DNA from: Rhizobium mesosinicum
Lineage (GTDB): Bacteria > Pseudomonadota > Alphaproteobacteria > Rhizobiales > Rhizobiaceae
DNA length: 64,000 bases
Direction: 5' to 3'
Assembly: GCF_019511345.1 (NCBI RefSeq)
Contig: NZ_JAEUAK010000007.1
Location: 186,001-250,000, forward strand
The notes beneath the pieces were generated by a model that was given only the letters and a program-made list of their open reading frames with translations, ran no database searches and was not told the origin of the DNA. Both the position numbers and the translations under genes were made by a program. Below are positions 33,127 to 41,479 of this stretch, piece after piece; positions within the stretch are counted from its first letter, which is position 1, and each line of letters begins with the position of its first letter.

Positions 33127-34401
33127 ATGAATAGTGGAAGTGTGACGACGCCCTTTGGGCGGCGGCCGATGACGCTTGGCATGTTTTCAAGCCAGGTTGT
33201 CTCGCGCCAGATCGAACCGGACAAGTCGGTCGACAAATGGAAACTCTATCGGGCGCTGTGCGAAGCGCGCTCACGGCTCGGCATATCCGACAGGGCGCTC
33301 GCTGTCATGAATGCGCTTTTGAGCTTCTATCCGAAGAACGAGCTTTCGGAAGAAAACGGGCTTGTGGTGTTTCCCTCCAATGTCCAGCTGTCCCTGCGCG
33401 CCCATGGCATGGCCGAGCAAACGATCCGGCGCCATCTGGCGGTCCTTGTCGGCGCTGGGCTATTAATCCGCAAGGATAGCCCGAATGGCAAGCGTTACGC
33501 GCGCAAGGACCGGACGGGATCGGTAGAGGATGCTTTCGGCTTTTCGCTTGCTCCGCTGCTTGCGCGCTCGGAAGAGATAGAAACACTGGCTGCCCAGGTC
33601 GTGGCGGATCGGTTGCATCTACAGCGCCTGCGAGAGCGCCTAACGCTGTGCCGCCGCGATATTTCAAAGCTCGTCGAAACCGCGCTTGAGGAAGACCTTT
33701 CTGGCGATTGGGACGCTGTGGTCGCGTATCAGAAGGGCATTGTCGGCGCGCTCACGCGCAATCCCGGCACCGCAGAGCTAGAGGGAGCCCTCGAAGAAAT
33801 GGAGCAGCTGCGGGAGGATGTGGTCAACCAGTTGGAAAACCTCCTCGATTCCCAAAAAACAAGCGGCAATGCCCATCAAAGCGAGCGGCACATACAGAAT
33901 TCAAACCCCGACTCTATTTCTGAACTTGAACCTGGCTTCGAAACGAAGCTGGGCGCGACAACCGAGAGCGACAACGAACGAAGTGCCAAGACGGAAGGGC
34001 AGCAGCGGATAACAATACAACGGGCGAGGGGACAGCCGATCAGCGAGCTAAAATCCTTCCCGCTGGGCTTGGTCCTGCAGGCCTGCCCGCAAATATCCGA
34101 CTATGCAGCGGGCGGCGCGATCGGCAACTGGCGGGATCTGATGGCGGCCGCCGTTACCGTCCGCTCGATGCTTGGCGTCAGCCCGTCGGCCTATCAGGAG
34201 GCCTGCGAGATCATGGGGCCGGAAAATGCTGCGACCGTCATTGCCTGCATCTTGGAAAGGGGAGGGCACATCAATTCGGCCGGCGGCTATCTGCGCGACT
34301 TGACGAGAAGGAGCGAACGAGGGGAGTTTGCGCTCGGTCCGATGCTGATGGCGCTTTATCGCGGCAATGGGAATGGGGGCAGGCGGGCCCTGCTTGGTTA
34401 G
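33127..34401 (+). CDS. repC: Replication initiator RepC
   Basis: 424 residues, typical RepC length, with the conserved start SGSVTTPFGRRPMTLGMFSSQ-like block and WKLYRALCEARSRLGISDRALAVMNALLSFYP, a winged-helix region. The C-terminal third holds FPLGLVLQACPQISDYAAGG and SPSAYQEACEIMGPENAATVIACILERGGHINSAGGYLR, the RepC signature. In this plasmid family the origin lies within repC, usually in an AT-richer central part; here 33830-34020 is noticeably richer in A than the rest. Expression should be limited by the antisense RNA just upstream. Confidence 0.97.
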   Translation: MNSGSVTTPFGRRPMTLGMFSSQVVSRQIEPDKSVDKWKLYRALCEARSRLGISDRALAVMNALLSFYPKNELSEENGLVVFPSNVQLSLRAHGMAEQTIRRHLAVLVGAGLLIRKDSPNGKRYARKDRTGSVEDAFGFSLAPLLARSEEIETLAAQVVADRLHLQRLRERLTLCRRDISKLVETALEEDLSGDWDAVVAYQKGIVGALTRNPGTAELEGALEEMEQLREDVVNQLENLLDSQKTSGNAHQSERHIQNSNPDSISELEPGFETKLGATTESDNERSAKTEGQQRITIQRARGQPISELKSFPLGLVLQACPQISDYAAGGAIGNWRDLMAAAVTVRSMLGVSPSAYQEACEIMGPENAATVIACILERGGHINSAGGYLRDLTRRSERGEFALGPMLMALYRGNGNGGRRALLG

Positions 34402-34693
34402 CGGCATCGATTTCGTTGCGCTGAGTGAGCTCTTACCTGCAAGGTTCAGCGAATAACGGCCCGCCAGACTCAAATCGTCACCCGAGACGAGCAACGGAGA
34501 GTTCGCAGTGGCAAAGCCACTCCAGAGGTCTCTGCGAGGGAATTTCCGAGAAATCGTCGCGTTTCGACCAAGTTCCATTGGGCGTAGCGCTGAGGAATCC
34601 TGCCGCCGCAAACGGCACGGCGATGGCAAGCTGGCATCTGCCATCTTGATGGCAGAGCGTTACGAGCCTATATTGTCTGTAAAGGAGACCGAA

Positions 34694-34942
34694 ATGGCCG
34701 CACCACAACTTTCTGTCCGAAGCTCCAAGGCAAAGGATCTGGCCCACAGGCTGGCTCGCCGTGAAAATCGTTCGATTGCCGAGGTGGTCGAACGTGCGCT
34801 TGAAGCCTATGAGACACGCGAGGCGGGTCGCGAGCCAGCGGCAAGTTTCTACCGGCGCGTCAACGCGCAAGCTGCCACGGATATCGACTTGGATACCATC
34901 ATCCGTGAAAGTCGTCGTCCTCACCGGGGCATCGAGCTTTGA
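34694..34942 (+). CDS. VapB-like antitoxin
   Basis: 82 residues from the ATG at 34694, with GGAGACC ten bases upstream. The frame is open for 62 codons further but that part is unlike a protein. The N-terminal half reads as a ribbon-helix-helix/Psk-type DNA-binding domain (LSVRSSKAKDLAHRLARRENRSIAEVVERALEAYE); the Arg-rich C-terminal tail (FYRRVNAQ to SRRPHRGIEL) would bind the toxin. Its TGA overlaps the TTG start of the PIN-domain gene, so the pair is translationally coupled. Such pairs 300 bases after repC stabilise plasmids. Confidence 0.85.
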   Translation: MAAPQLSVRSSKAKDLAHRLARRENRSIAEVVERALEAYETREAGREPAASFYRRVNAQAATDIDLDTIIRESRRPHRGIEL

Positions 34943-35352
34943 TATTTCTCGATACGAACGTCGTCTCGGAGACGTTGCGGAAGGATCCTGACGAAGCCGT
35001 CATGGCTTGGCTGGTTCGGTTCGACGCCGAATTGGCATTGCCCACTGTGACAATCGCCGAGATTGCTTTCGGCATTCAAAAGATCAGGCCGGACCAGCGT
35101 GCCGAGCGGTTGGAACAGGGGCTGACGGAATGGCGTCGGCGGTTTGCCGATCGGATGTTTGGTCTTACAGAAGAAGCCGCGCTCGCTTATGGCGAAATCA
35201 TGGGGCAGGCGGCGCGCCAGGGGCACGCAATGTCAGCACCCGATGCAATGATCGCTGCAATCGCGCGGGTGAACGGTGGACGCTTGGCCACGCGCAATCT
35301 CAAGGATTTCGAAACGACGGCTCTCGGTCTCCTTAATCCGTGGGATTTTTAA
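34939..35352 (+). CDS. VapC-like PIN-domain toxin
   Basis: 137 residues, a probable Mg-dependent RNase. PIN acidic residues are visible: Asp5 in FLDTNVVSE, Glu in TIAEIAFGI, Asp in MSAPDAMIAAIA and a final Asp in LATRNLKDF. This arrangement (FitB/VapC type) is standard. The start is TTG, chosen because it overlaps the antitoxin TGA as TTGA and gives the expected N-terminus; there is no ATG before the catalytic Asp. Likely repressed with its antitoxin through a shared promoter upstream of 34694. Confidence 0.9.
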   Translation: MIFLDTNVVSETLRKDPDEAVMAWLVRFDAELALPTVTIAEIAFGIQKIRPDQRAERLEQGLTEWRRRFADRMFGLTEEAALAYGEIMGQAARQGHAMSAPDAMIAAIARVNGGRLATRNLKDFETTALGLLNPWDF

Positions 35353-35434
35353 CTCGTTCAAGCGCGTGAGCGTTTGCTGGCCACATTTGCGACGCTGGCT
35401 CCTTCTGGTGAACGAGTGCGGCGGGAAAGGCGGT

Positions 35435-36121
35435 TCAAAGCATGCGGGCTGCCTGGCCACTAAGCCGTGTCGCATCGTTATAGTAGCTCGATGCCTGCTG
35501 CACGGATCGGTGGCGGGGCTGCTCCATCGCTTCGAGCAGGGGGATTTTGCGGATCGCCGCCTCGGTCAGGTATCCCGATCGCAATCCGTGCGCGGAAAAA
35601 TCTCCAGCATCCAAACCCGCCAGTATCGCCCGCCCTTTGACGATGTCGTTGATCGCCTTCGGATCGAGCGCGCGGCGGCTGACATTGCCCCAGCGGTCGA
35701 TGGCCCGAAACACGCTGCCCTTGTCGATCTTCGCGGCATCCAGCCATGCATTGAGTGCCTCTACCGGCCGGCCGACGAGATAAACGACCTCGTCCTGGCT
35801 GGCGCCGGAATTCTTGGTGCGGCCAAGATGGATGGAAAGCGAGGGGAGGGGGACGTCGTCCTCACCCTTTACCGGCGGTTCGACCGTCAGCTGCTCCTTC
35901 CGCAGGTTGGCGACTTCACTGCGCCGGCGACCCCCCGAAGCAAAGGCGACCATCAGGATGGCGCGGTCGCGCAGATCGCGCAGGCTGTCGCCGGCACAGG
36001 TCGCCAGCAACTTCGCCAGCACGTCGCCGGTGATTGCCTTGGCGCTCTTGCGCTTTCGCGGCCGCGGCACGGCGCGGACCGCCAGCCGGATGGCAGACTT
36101 CAGGGCAGGGGAGGCGAAGGC
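35435..36121 (-). pseudogene. Truncated tyrosine recombinase (C-terminal part)
   Basis: The C-terminal half of a phage-type integrase. Bases 35472-36121 repeat 37463-38112 almost exactly (I see two substitutions giving Lys/Asn and Pro/Ser changes). The catalytic Arg, His-X-X-Arg, His and Tyr-Tyr are all present, but the N-terminal 150 or so residues including the core-binding domain are missing, so it should be inactive. After the repeat the last residues (TRLSGQAARML) resemble, but differ from, those of the intact copy, which suggests the junction lies inside a related gene. A GTG at 36070 could give a 211-residue protein. Confidence 0.85.
35472..36121. repeat. 650-bp direct repeat, left copy
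   Basis: Matches 37463-38112 at a constant offset of 1991 bases. The identity begins at GCATCGTTATAG and ends at GAGGCGAAGGC; flanks differ on both sides. I see two mismatches. The copies flank the DUF4143-type ATPase gene, so recombination between them would delete or circularise about 2 kb. Confidence 0.93.
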
Positions 36122-36178
36122 CCCAGGTCGCCGAGCAATCTTTTTGGGCAGATTTGGCGCCGCGAAGCGCTCAATGCA

Positions 36179-37345
36179 CTACCTGAGTTCGGCCAAAGCT
36201 GTCCCTAAAGCTGACAGCGACATTGCTTCCACGTCTTGCTTCATGGGAAAGACTTCGCGCCCAGGATAAACGACGATCCGACGCAGCGGATTCAAATCCT
36301 CGCACGCAAGATAGAACCCCTTTTCGAGTTTAGGTGATAGGCTGCGCTTGATTTCAATGGCCCAGGGACGATCGCCCGGTGGCGTGAGAAGAAGATCGAT
36401 TTCGGCACCGGCGGATGTCCGATAGAAATTACTCTGTGTTCCGGCCGGTGCTGCTGCAATCAACGTTTCGATCACGAAACCTTCCCAACTTGCACCGGCG
36501 ATCGGATGACCGAGCAGATCCTCCTGACTGGTCAGTCCCAAGAGGGTGTGGGTGATGCCGCTGTCGCGAACATAAACTCGTGGTGACTTTACGAGCCGCT
36601 TTCCGACATTTGCATGCCAAGGCTCCAAACGCCGTACGAGCAGCAAATCAACCAGAAGGTCGAGATAGGAGGCGACGGTCTTGCTATCGACGCCAAGCGC
36701 GCGTGCAAACTCCGCGGCGTTCAGAAGTCCGGACTGACGATGTGCGAGCATCGTCCAGAAGCGCCGCAGTGTCTCGGCGGGAATACGAGGACCGAGCAAA
36801 GGAATGTCTCGCTCCAGATAGGTGCGAATAAAGTCCTGCCGCCATCGCTGGCTTGCACGATCGCTCGGAGCGAGTAGGCTGTCTGGGAAACCACCTCGTA
36901 GCCACAGCGGATCCAGTTCATCAGCTGGTACTTCGATGCCGTTGACCGGTCCCATTTCAAGATAGGCGATACGGCCAGCCAGCGTCTCGCCCGACTGTTT
37001 TAACAAGTCAATGGATGCCGACCCAAGCAGCAGGAACTGTCCGGCTTTCCTTCCGTTACGACGGCCGCGATCGATAAGTCCGCGCAAATTCTGGAAAAGA
37101 TTAGGAAGCCGGTGGACCTCGTCCAAGATGACGAGCTTGTCGTTGTGTTGGCTGAGATATAATTCCGGTTCGGCGAGCTTTGCACGATCAGCATCCGATT
37201 CCAGATCGAGATAGATCGAGGGCCGATGGTCGGCTATGGAGAGTGCCAACGTCGTTTTTCCGACCTGACGGGGGCCGATGAGCGCGACAGCTGGGCGCGT
37301 GTCTAGCAGTTCGCTCAGCGCGGATGATATTCGGCGGTTGATCAT
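36179..37345 (-). CDS. AAA ATPase with DUF4143 domain
   Basis: 388 residues. Walker A GPRQVGKTT near residues 24-32, Walker B LVILDEVHRLPN near 70-80 and a sensor-like LLLGSAS near 105 form an AAA_14 core. The DUF4143 region starts about 185 with RTYLERDIPLLG and includes a winged-helix part (LLNAAEFARALGVDSKTVASYLDLLVDLLLVRRLEPW). The C-terminal part, GAEIDLLLTPPGDRPWAIEIKRS, carries the acidic-x-K pattern of a restriction-endonuclease-like fold. Members are widespread, mobile and poorly understood; some resemble toxin-antitoxin or defence components. It sits between the two integrase repeats. Confidence 0.9.
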   Translation of the reverse strand: MINRRISSALSELLDTRPAVALIGPRQVGKTTLALSIADHRPSIYLDLESDADRAKLAEPELYLSQHNDKLVILDEVHRLPNLFQNLRGLIDRGRRNGRKAGQFLLLGSASIDLLKQSGETLAGRIAYLEMGPVNGIEVPADELDPLWLRGGFPDSLLAPSDRASQRWRQDFIRTYLERDIPLLGPRIPAETLRRFWTMLAHRQSGLLNAAEFARALGVDSKTVASYLDLLVDLLLVRRLEPWHANVGKRLVKSPRVYVRDSGITHTLLGLTSQEDLLGHPIAGASWEGFVIETLIAAAPAGTQSNFYRTSAGAEIDLLLTPPGDRPWAIEIKRSLSPKLEKGFYLACEDLNPLRRIVVYPGREVFPMKQDVEAMSLSALGTALAELR

Positions 37346-37422
37346 CCTTGCATTTATGGAATTAAACTCCAGAATTGCAAGGGAAAACGTAGTAATCCGC
37401 CCATAAAAGCCGGGGCGCGGCG

Positions 37423-38556
37423 CTAAACGATCAAGCGAGCCGCCCGCCCGTTCTTCCGCTCTGCATCGTTATAGTAGCTCGATGCCTGCTGCACGGATCG
37501 GTGGCGGGACTGCTCCATCGCTTCGAGCAGGGGGATGTTGCGGATCGCCGCCTCGGTCAGGTATCCCGATCGCAATCCGTGCGCGGAAAAATCTCCAGCA
37601 TCCAAACCCGCCAGTATCGCCCGCCCTTTGACGATGTCGTTGATCGCCTTCGGATCGAGCGCGCGGCGGCTGACATTGCCCCAGCGGTCGATGGCCCGAA
37701 ACACGCTGCCCTTGTCGATCTTCGCGGCATCCAGCCATGCATTGAGTGCCTCTACCGGCCGGCCGACGAGATAAACGACCTCGTCCTGGCTGGCGCCGGA
37801 ATTCTTGGTGCGGCCAAGATGGATGGAAAGCGAGGGGAGGGGGACGTCGTCCTCACCCTTTACCGGCGGTTCGACCGTCAGCTGCTCCTTCCGCAGGTTG
37901 GCGACTTCACTGCGCCGGCGACCCCCCGAAGCAAAGGCGACCATCAGGATGGCGCGGTCGCGCAGATCGCGCAGGCTGTCGCCGGCACAGGTCGCCAGCA
38001 ACTTCGCCAGCACGTCGCCGGTGATTGCCTTGGCGCTCTTGCGCTTTCGCGGCCGCGGCACGGCGCGGACCGCCAGCCGGATGGCAGACTTCAGGGCAGG
38101 GGAGGCGAAGGCACCGTCGAGGCCGCGCCATTTGGTCAGCGTCGACCAACTGGCGAGACGCCGGCGAACGGTATCGGGTGCATGCGGACCGGTCGATCTC
38201 AGAAAGCCCTGGTCGCGAAGCCCTTGCTGGACATTGGCTGGCATGCCGTGGTCCGGATCGGTGTCTCGCTTTGTCGGGTCCCACAGATGATGGGCGACGA
38301 ATTTCAGGAGCAGCGCCTCTGGCGCCGGCCAGGGCAGGGGAGAGCCGGTGGCGGCAAGCGACCAGGCCTGCAGATAGGCAAGATCGGAGGTCAGAGCCCG
38401 CAGCGTATTGCCACCCATTCCCTCGTTGACCAGATGCCGCAGCGTTTCGACATCCTGGTCGGTGAGCAGCTCGGCGAGCTCATCGCGGCGTTCGATCGGC
38501 AGCACCGCGGCGATCGTGTCGAGCTCTTTCGCGCGGCGATCAATGGTGGCGTTCAT
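37423..38556 (-). CDS. Tyrosine recombinase / integrase, intact copy
   Basis: 377 residues. The N-terminal helical core-binding domain (about 30-150) is followed by the catalytic domain with Arg215 (GGRRRSEV), His326-X-X-Arg329 (SAHGLRSGY), His352 and Tyr361/362 (ASSYYND). All catalytic residues are present, so activity is plausible. XerC/D-like rather than lambda-type. The ATG overlaps the stop of the upstream Phd-like gene as ATGA, so translation is coupled to that antitoxin-like gene, an unusual pairing. The 3' two thirds are duplicated at 35472-36121. Confidence 0.93.
   Translation of the reverse strand: MNATIDRRAKELDTIAAVLPIERRDELAELLTDQDVETLRHLVNEGMGGNTLRALTSDLAYLQAWSLAATGSPLPWPAPEALLLKFVAHHLWDPTKRDTDPDHGMPANVQQGLRDQGFLRSTGPHAPDTVRRRLASWSTLTKWRGLDGAFASPALKSAIRLAVRAVPRPRKRKSAKAITGDVLAKLLATCAGDSLRDLRDRAILMVAFASGGRRRSEVANLRKEQLTVEPPVKGEDDVPLPSLSIHLGRTKNSGASQDEVVYLVGRPVEALNAWLDAAKIDKGSVFRAIDRWGNVSRRALDPKAINDIVKGRAILAGLDAGDFSAHGLRSGYLTEAAIRNIPLLEAMEQSRHRSVQQASSYYNDAERKNGRAARLIV
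37463..38112. repeat. 650-bp direct repeat, right copy
   Basis: Second copy of the repeat at 35472-36121, inside the intact integrase gene from codon 148 or so to the Tyr motif. Because this copy is part of a full gene, it is probably the source and the left copy the derivative. Confidence 0.93.
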
Positions 38557-38867
38557 TTCGGGAGGCCGTGTTCGTCGTAAAAATCGTCATGTGCTGAAGT
38601 GGTGTTGGGGTCGACAGCGGCACGGCCTTCGGCGGCCAGTTTCAAGAACGCATCTATCGCGCTGGCATTCCCGGCGCCGCTTAAGGGGTTGCCCGCCAAG
38701 GACTGGCGCTCACCCCTGCTGGTCTGTTTCTCGCCTTTAGTTATCGCCGTGAGGATAGCGACGGCAATGCCATCGCGGCAAATGATCACTTCGTCTTCCG
38801 GCACGATCAGATCCAGAAGCTCCTCCAACCGTTCGGCCGCTTCGTCCGCATCGATCACTACGCGCAT
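38553..38867 (-). CDS. Phd/YefM-like antitoxin-type protein
   Basis: 104 residues from the ATG at 38867, which follows AAAGGAATACGAC; a 125-residue frame starts earlier but lacks a ribosome site. The N-terminal half, RVVIDADEAAERLEELLDLIVPEDEVIICRDG with IAVAILTA, fits the Phd/YefM DNA-binding fold. The long polar C-terminal half (SRGERQSLAGNPLSGAG to SAHDDFYDEHGLPK) would normally bind a toxin, and the DDFYDEHGLPK end resembles those of VapB-type antitoxins. No toxin gene follows; instead the stop overlaps an integrase start. It may be an orphan or a regulator of the integrase. Confidence 0.72.
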   Translation of the reverse strand: MRVVIDADEAAERLEELLDLIVPEDEVIICRDGIAVAILTAITKGEKQTSRGERQSLAGNPLSGAGNASAIDAFLKLAAEGRAAVDPNTTSAHDDFYDEHGLPK

Positions 38868-39017
38868 GTCGTATTCCTTTGCTCGCTCTATCCAACCGAC
38901 AAGGTCTCGATCTTCGCGAACCGTTCTCACGTCTCGGGATCAGCGCTGTCGTTAACACGGATCTCAACATTGAAAATGTCCGGAAAACCCGTATATTCCG
39001 TAAAAAGGAGTTTTGAC

Positions 39018-39293
39018 ATGACCTCCACTGCCACGGCGGCCGCCGTCTCGAAGAATTTCGGCGCCTATCAGGACGCCGCTGTCCGCGATCCCGTCATCAT
39101 CACTAAGAACGGTCGCCCGAGAACGGTGCTGATCGCCTACGAAGACTATATGCGTCTGACGAGGCGGGATAGGCGTGTCGAGCTGACGTCGTCGCTCAGC
39201 GACAACGACCTGGCAGCGATCGAGGCGTCTGAGATGGATGATGGCCTGGATCATCTCAACGCCGAGTTGACCGGCAAGCATGCTGCCGATTGA
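39018..39293 (+). CDS. Phd/YefM-family antitoxin
   Basis: 91 residues from the ATG at 39018, preceded by AAGGAG at nine bases. The start SKNFGAYQDAAVRDPVIITKNGRPRTVLIAYEDYMRL is a textbook Phd/YefM domain with the PVxITKNGRP loop. The C-terminal 35 residues are acidic and probably toxin-binding. It overlaps the next gene by 14 bases and is divergent from the Phd-like/integrase operon with a 150-base shared upstream region, so the two antitoxin-like proteins might cross-regulate. Confidence 0.88.
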   Translation: MTSTATAAAVSKNFGAYQDAAVRDPVIITKNGRPRTVLIAYEDYMRLTRRDRRVELTSSLSDNDLAAIEASEMDDGLDHLNAELTGKHAAD

Positions 39294-39711
39294 GCCGAAG
39301 GTCGGCTGGGTCTTTCGCTATTCCTATCTCTGGCATTGGCAATATCTCGAAGGCCGCGAGGAGGGTGACAAGGATCGCCCGGCGCTTGTGCTGGCCATCG
39401 TCGCACGTCTCGAGGACGGCACGCCGACGGTTCGCGTTCTGCCGATCACTCACACGCCGCCCGGCAAGGCAGAAGACGCGATCGAGATTCCGCCGGCGAC
39501 GAAGCGACGGCTTGGGCTCGACGACGATCGTTCCTGGATTGTGCTGACTGAGAGCAACCGCTTTGTCTGGCCGGGTCCGGATATCAGACCGGTCGATGGC
39601 GAGACGGGATATGCCGGGCCATTGCCGCCGGCGCTGTTTAACGAGGTGAAGCGTCGCTTTGTCGAACTGGCCCGGTCGCAGCGGCATCGGGCGACACCAA
39701 GAAGCAAGTAG
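39280..39711 (+). CDS. PemK/MazF-like plasmid maintenance toxin candidate
   Basis: 143 residues, translationally overlapping the Phd-type antitoxin. The segment GWVFRYSYLWHWQYLEGREEGDKDRPALVLAIV with VRVLPITHTPP matches a rhizobial family annotated as PemK-like growth inhibitors. It resembles the MazF beta-barrel start GxVxxxxxxPxxGxEKxRPxLVL in spirit: a conserved Asp-Arg-Pro before a hydrophobic strand. The C-terminal half lacks clear MazF landmarks, so RNase activity is inferred from context (antitoxin immediately upstream). If right, it is a hybrid of a Phd-type antitoxin with a MazF-fold toxin. Confidence 0.65.
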   Translation: MLPIEPKVGWVFRYSYLWHWQYLEGREEGDKDRPALVLAIVARLEDGTPTVRVLPITHTPPGKAEDAIEIPPATKRRLGLDDDRSWIVLTESNRFVWPGPDIRPVDGETGYAGPLPPALFNEVKRRFVELARSQRHRATPRSK

Positions 39712-40072
39712 CAGCATAATCTTATCCTGACCGGCATTATTCACGGCCGCGCTGGCCGTCCATTTGCTGTTGTTTTCGCTGTGTCGATTGGCCTGATTGA
39801 GCGGAATTCATTTCGTTGTAATGATATCGCTTTGGGTCATCCAAGTTCACCGGAATCTTCTTGGTCGACAAGAATGCCAATTCCGACCATCGCAACCATC
39901 GCAAAATTTCTTCGTCTGCGACAGCGCAGAAAAGAAAATAGCGGCCTTCGCTACAATTTTACGAAAAATTTAGGTTAATTGACGGTTTCCATATTGGGCC
40001 GTTCCATTGCAACCGCAGATCGGTAAGTTAGGTGGCATCAGCCTTTGCCATGAAACTTCCGGAGCGTTGCGC
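39712..40072. other. Intergenic region upstream of the acyltransferase
   Basis: About 360 bases with no credible gene. The composition is more A+T-rich than its surroundings, especially 39890-39980, with runs such as ACGAAAAATTTAGG. Promoter elements for the acyltransferase gene are expected here; I see no strong inverted repeat. Confidence 0.5.
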
Positions 40073-41287
40073 ATGACCATGCTTGCCACAAGTAACAATT
40101 CGCATGCGGATGGTCTTCCGTGGCACTCGCAGGCGAGTGTCGTGGCGACTGGTACACGGATGGTTGGCCCCGACATTTTGCGCTCACTGGCGATCTTGCT
40201 GGTGATGCTCGTCCACTTGCCGCTGAACGCCACCCCCGGCGTATTGGTGACTGTCCGTGAGTATGGTTGGCTCGGCGTTGATATCTTCTTTGTGCTCAGC
40301 GGTTATCTGATCGGCACACAGCTGTTCAAGGAAGTTACACGCACTGGGGCAGTTGATTTCAAATCATTTTATCTCCGCCGTGCGTTCCGCATCTTTCCGG
40401 CCTTCTTCGTGGTCCTTGGCCTTTACGCCTTGGTTCCGGTCCTTCGCGACAATCCGGCGATGCAGCCTCTGTGGAAATTCGCGACCTTCACGGTGAATCT
40501 CGGGTTCGATCCGAGGGAGGGCAACGCGTTCTCTCAGGCATGGACGCTTGCAGTCGAAGAGCAATTCTATCTCGTCCTGCCTTTGCTGGTTCTTCTCCTG
40601 TATAAGCGCATCGGCACGGGATGGGTCCTTGCCCTCGCAGGACTGTTGACCATCGCCGGGATCGTGCTGCGCTACGCGATCTGGGATGTACAGGTTGGCA
40701 CCCTTGTCGCAGAAAGCCAGTTCCGCCCCGCCTTTGCGACATACCTCCGAGATGTCTACTACCCAACATATACGCGTCTCGACGGTCTGCTGTTCGGCGT
40801 GGTGCTTGCGGCCTTCCGCTTTTTCAAACCCGAGCTTTGCAGGCGATATCTGCCGCCGAAGGTCACGATTCCCTCAGGTCTGATCTTTGTGATCGCGGCG
40901 CTCATCTGCTTCGTTGATCGGGGACCGCTTGCAGGACAAGGCATATTTCCAGTGTTTCAGGCGCAACTCGGCGCGGTCGCGGGCTTTCCGCTAATCTCGA
41001 TCGGCATCGCACTGTTGTTCTGCGCCATGCTCGATCTTGAGCACGTTCTAAGCCGCTGGCCCATGCCGGGTGCAGCTCTCGTGGCGACTCTCTCCTACAG
41101 CCTTTACCTGACGCACAAGTCCGTCTTTCACGTCACGCGCCTAGTTGTCGGAGAGGAGAATCTGCAAGGCAGCCTTGGCTTTGTTGTCTACCTGATCGCA
41201 AGCTTTGTTGTCGCAGTCGTTCTCTGGTTTTTCGTAGAGCGAACATTCCTGCATCTTCGGGATAAAATGCTGTCGTCGGTGAAATAA
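40073..41287 (+). CDS. OafA/YrhL-type membrane acyltransferase
   Basis: 404 residues from the ATG at 40073, which has GGAG upstream; a longer frame begins at 40007. It is an integral membrane acyltransferase-3 protein with about ten hydrophobic helices. The family His is seen in MLVHLPL near residue 48, then YGWLGVDIFFVLSGYLIG and SFYLRRAFRIFPAFF, followed by WTLAVEEQFYLVLPLLV, all hallmarks. Such enzymes O-acetylate or acylate surface polysaccharides, peptidoglycan or small molecules; the acceptor cannot be predicted. It ends about 190 bases before the first transposition module and could be cargo of it. Confidence 0.92.
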   Translation: MTMLATSNNSHADGLPWHSQASVVATGTRMVGPDILRSLAILLVMLVHLPLNATPGVLVTVREYGWLGVDIFFVLSGYLIGTQLFKEVTRTGAVDFKSFYLRRAFRIFPAFFVVLGLYALVPVLRDNPAMQPLWKFATFTVNLGFDPREGNAFSQAWTLAVEEQFYLVLPLLVLLLYKRIGTGWVLALAGLLTIAGIVLRYAIWDVQVGTLVAESQFRPAFATYLRDVYYPTYTRLDGLLFGVVLAAFRFFKPELCRRYLPPKVTIPSGLIFVIAALICFVDRGPLAGQGIFPVFQAQLGAVAGFPLISIGIALLFCAMLDLEHVLSRWPMPGAALVATLSYSLYLTHKSVFHVTRLVVGEENLQGSLGFVVYLIASFVVAVVLWFFVERTFLHLRDKMLSSVK

Positions 41288-41479
41288 GCGTCGTGCTGAC
41301 TTGATCGCGAAACTTGAACGACAAAACCAGTGATGTCCGCAAAGGTGCCGAAAGCAGTCCTGTCGTAAGGGGAGAAATATACCACGACGCAGCGTCTTCC
41401 AGTTGTCATGCTTAGCGAGCATTCTGAGATCAGTAGCGATTGATAGTGGCCAAGCCGGATTTTCGCCTGGGAGGTCTCA

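Noticed and set aside
41288..41330. Left inverted repeat of transposition module 1
   Set aside because: TGTCGTT on the minus strand near 41322 points the wrong way for a left end of this module, and I found no matching partner to the right.
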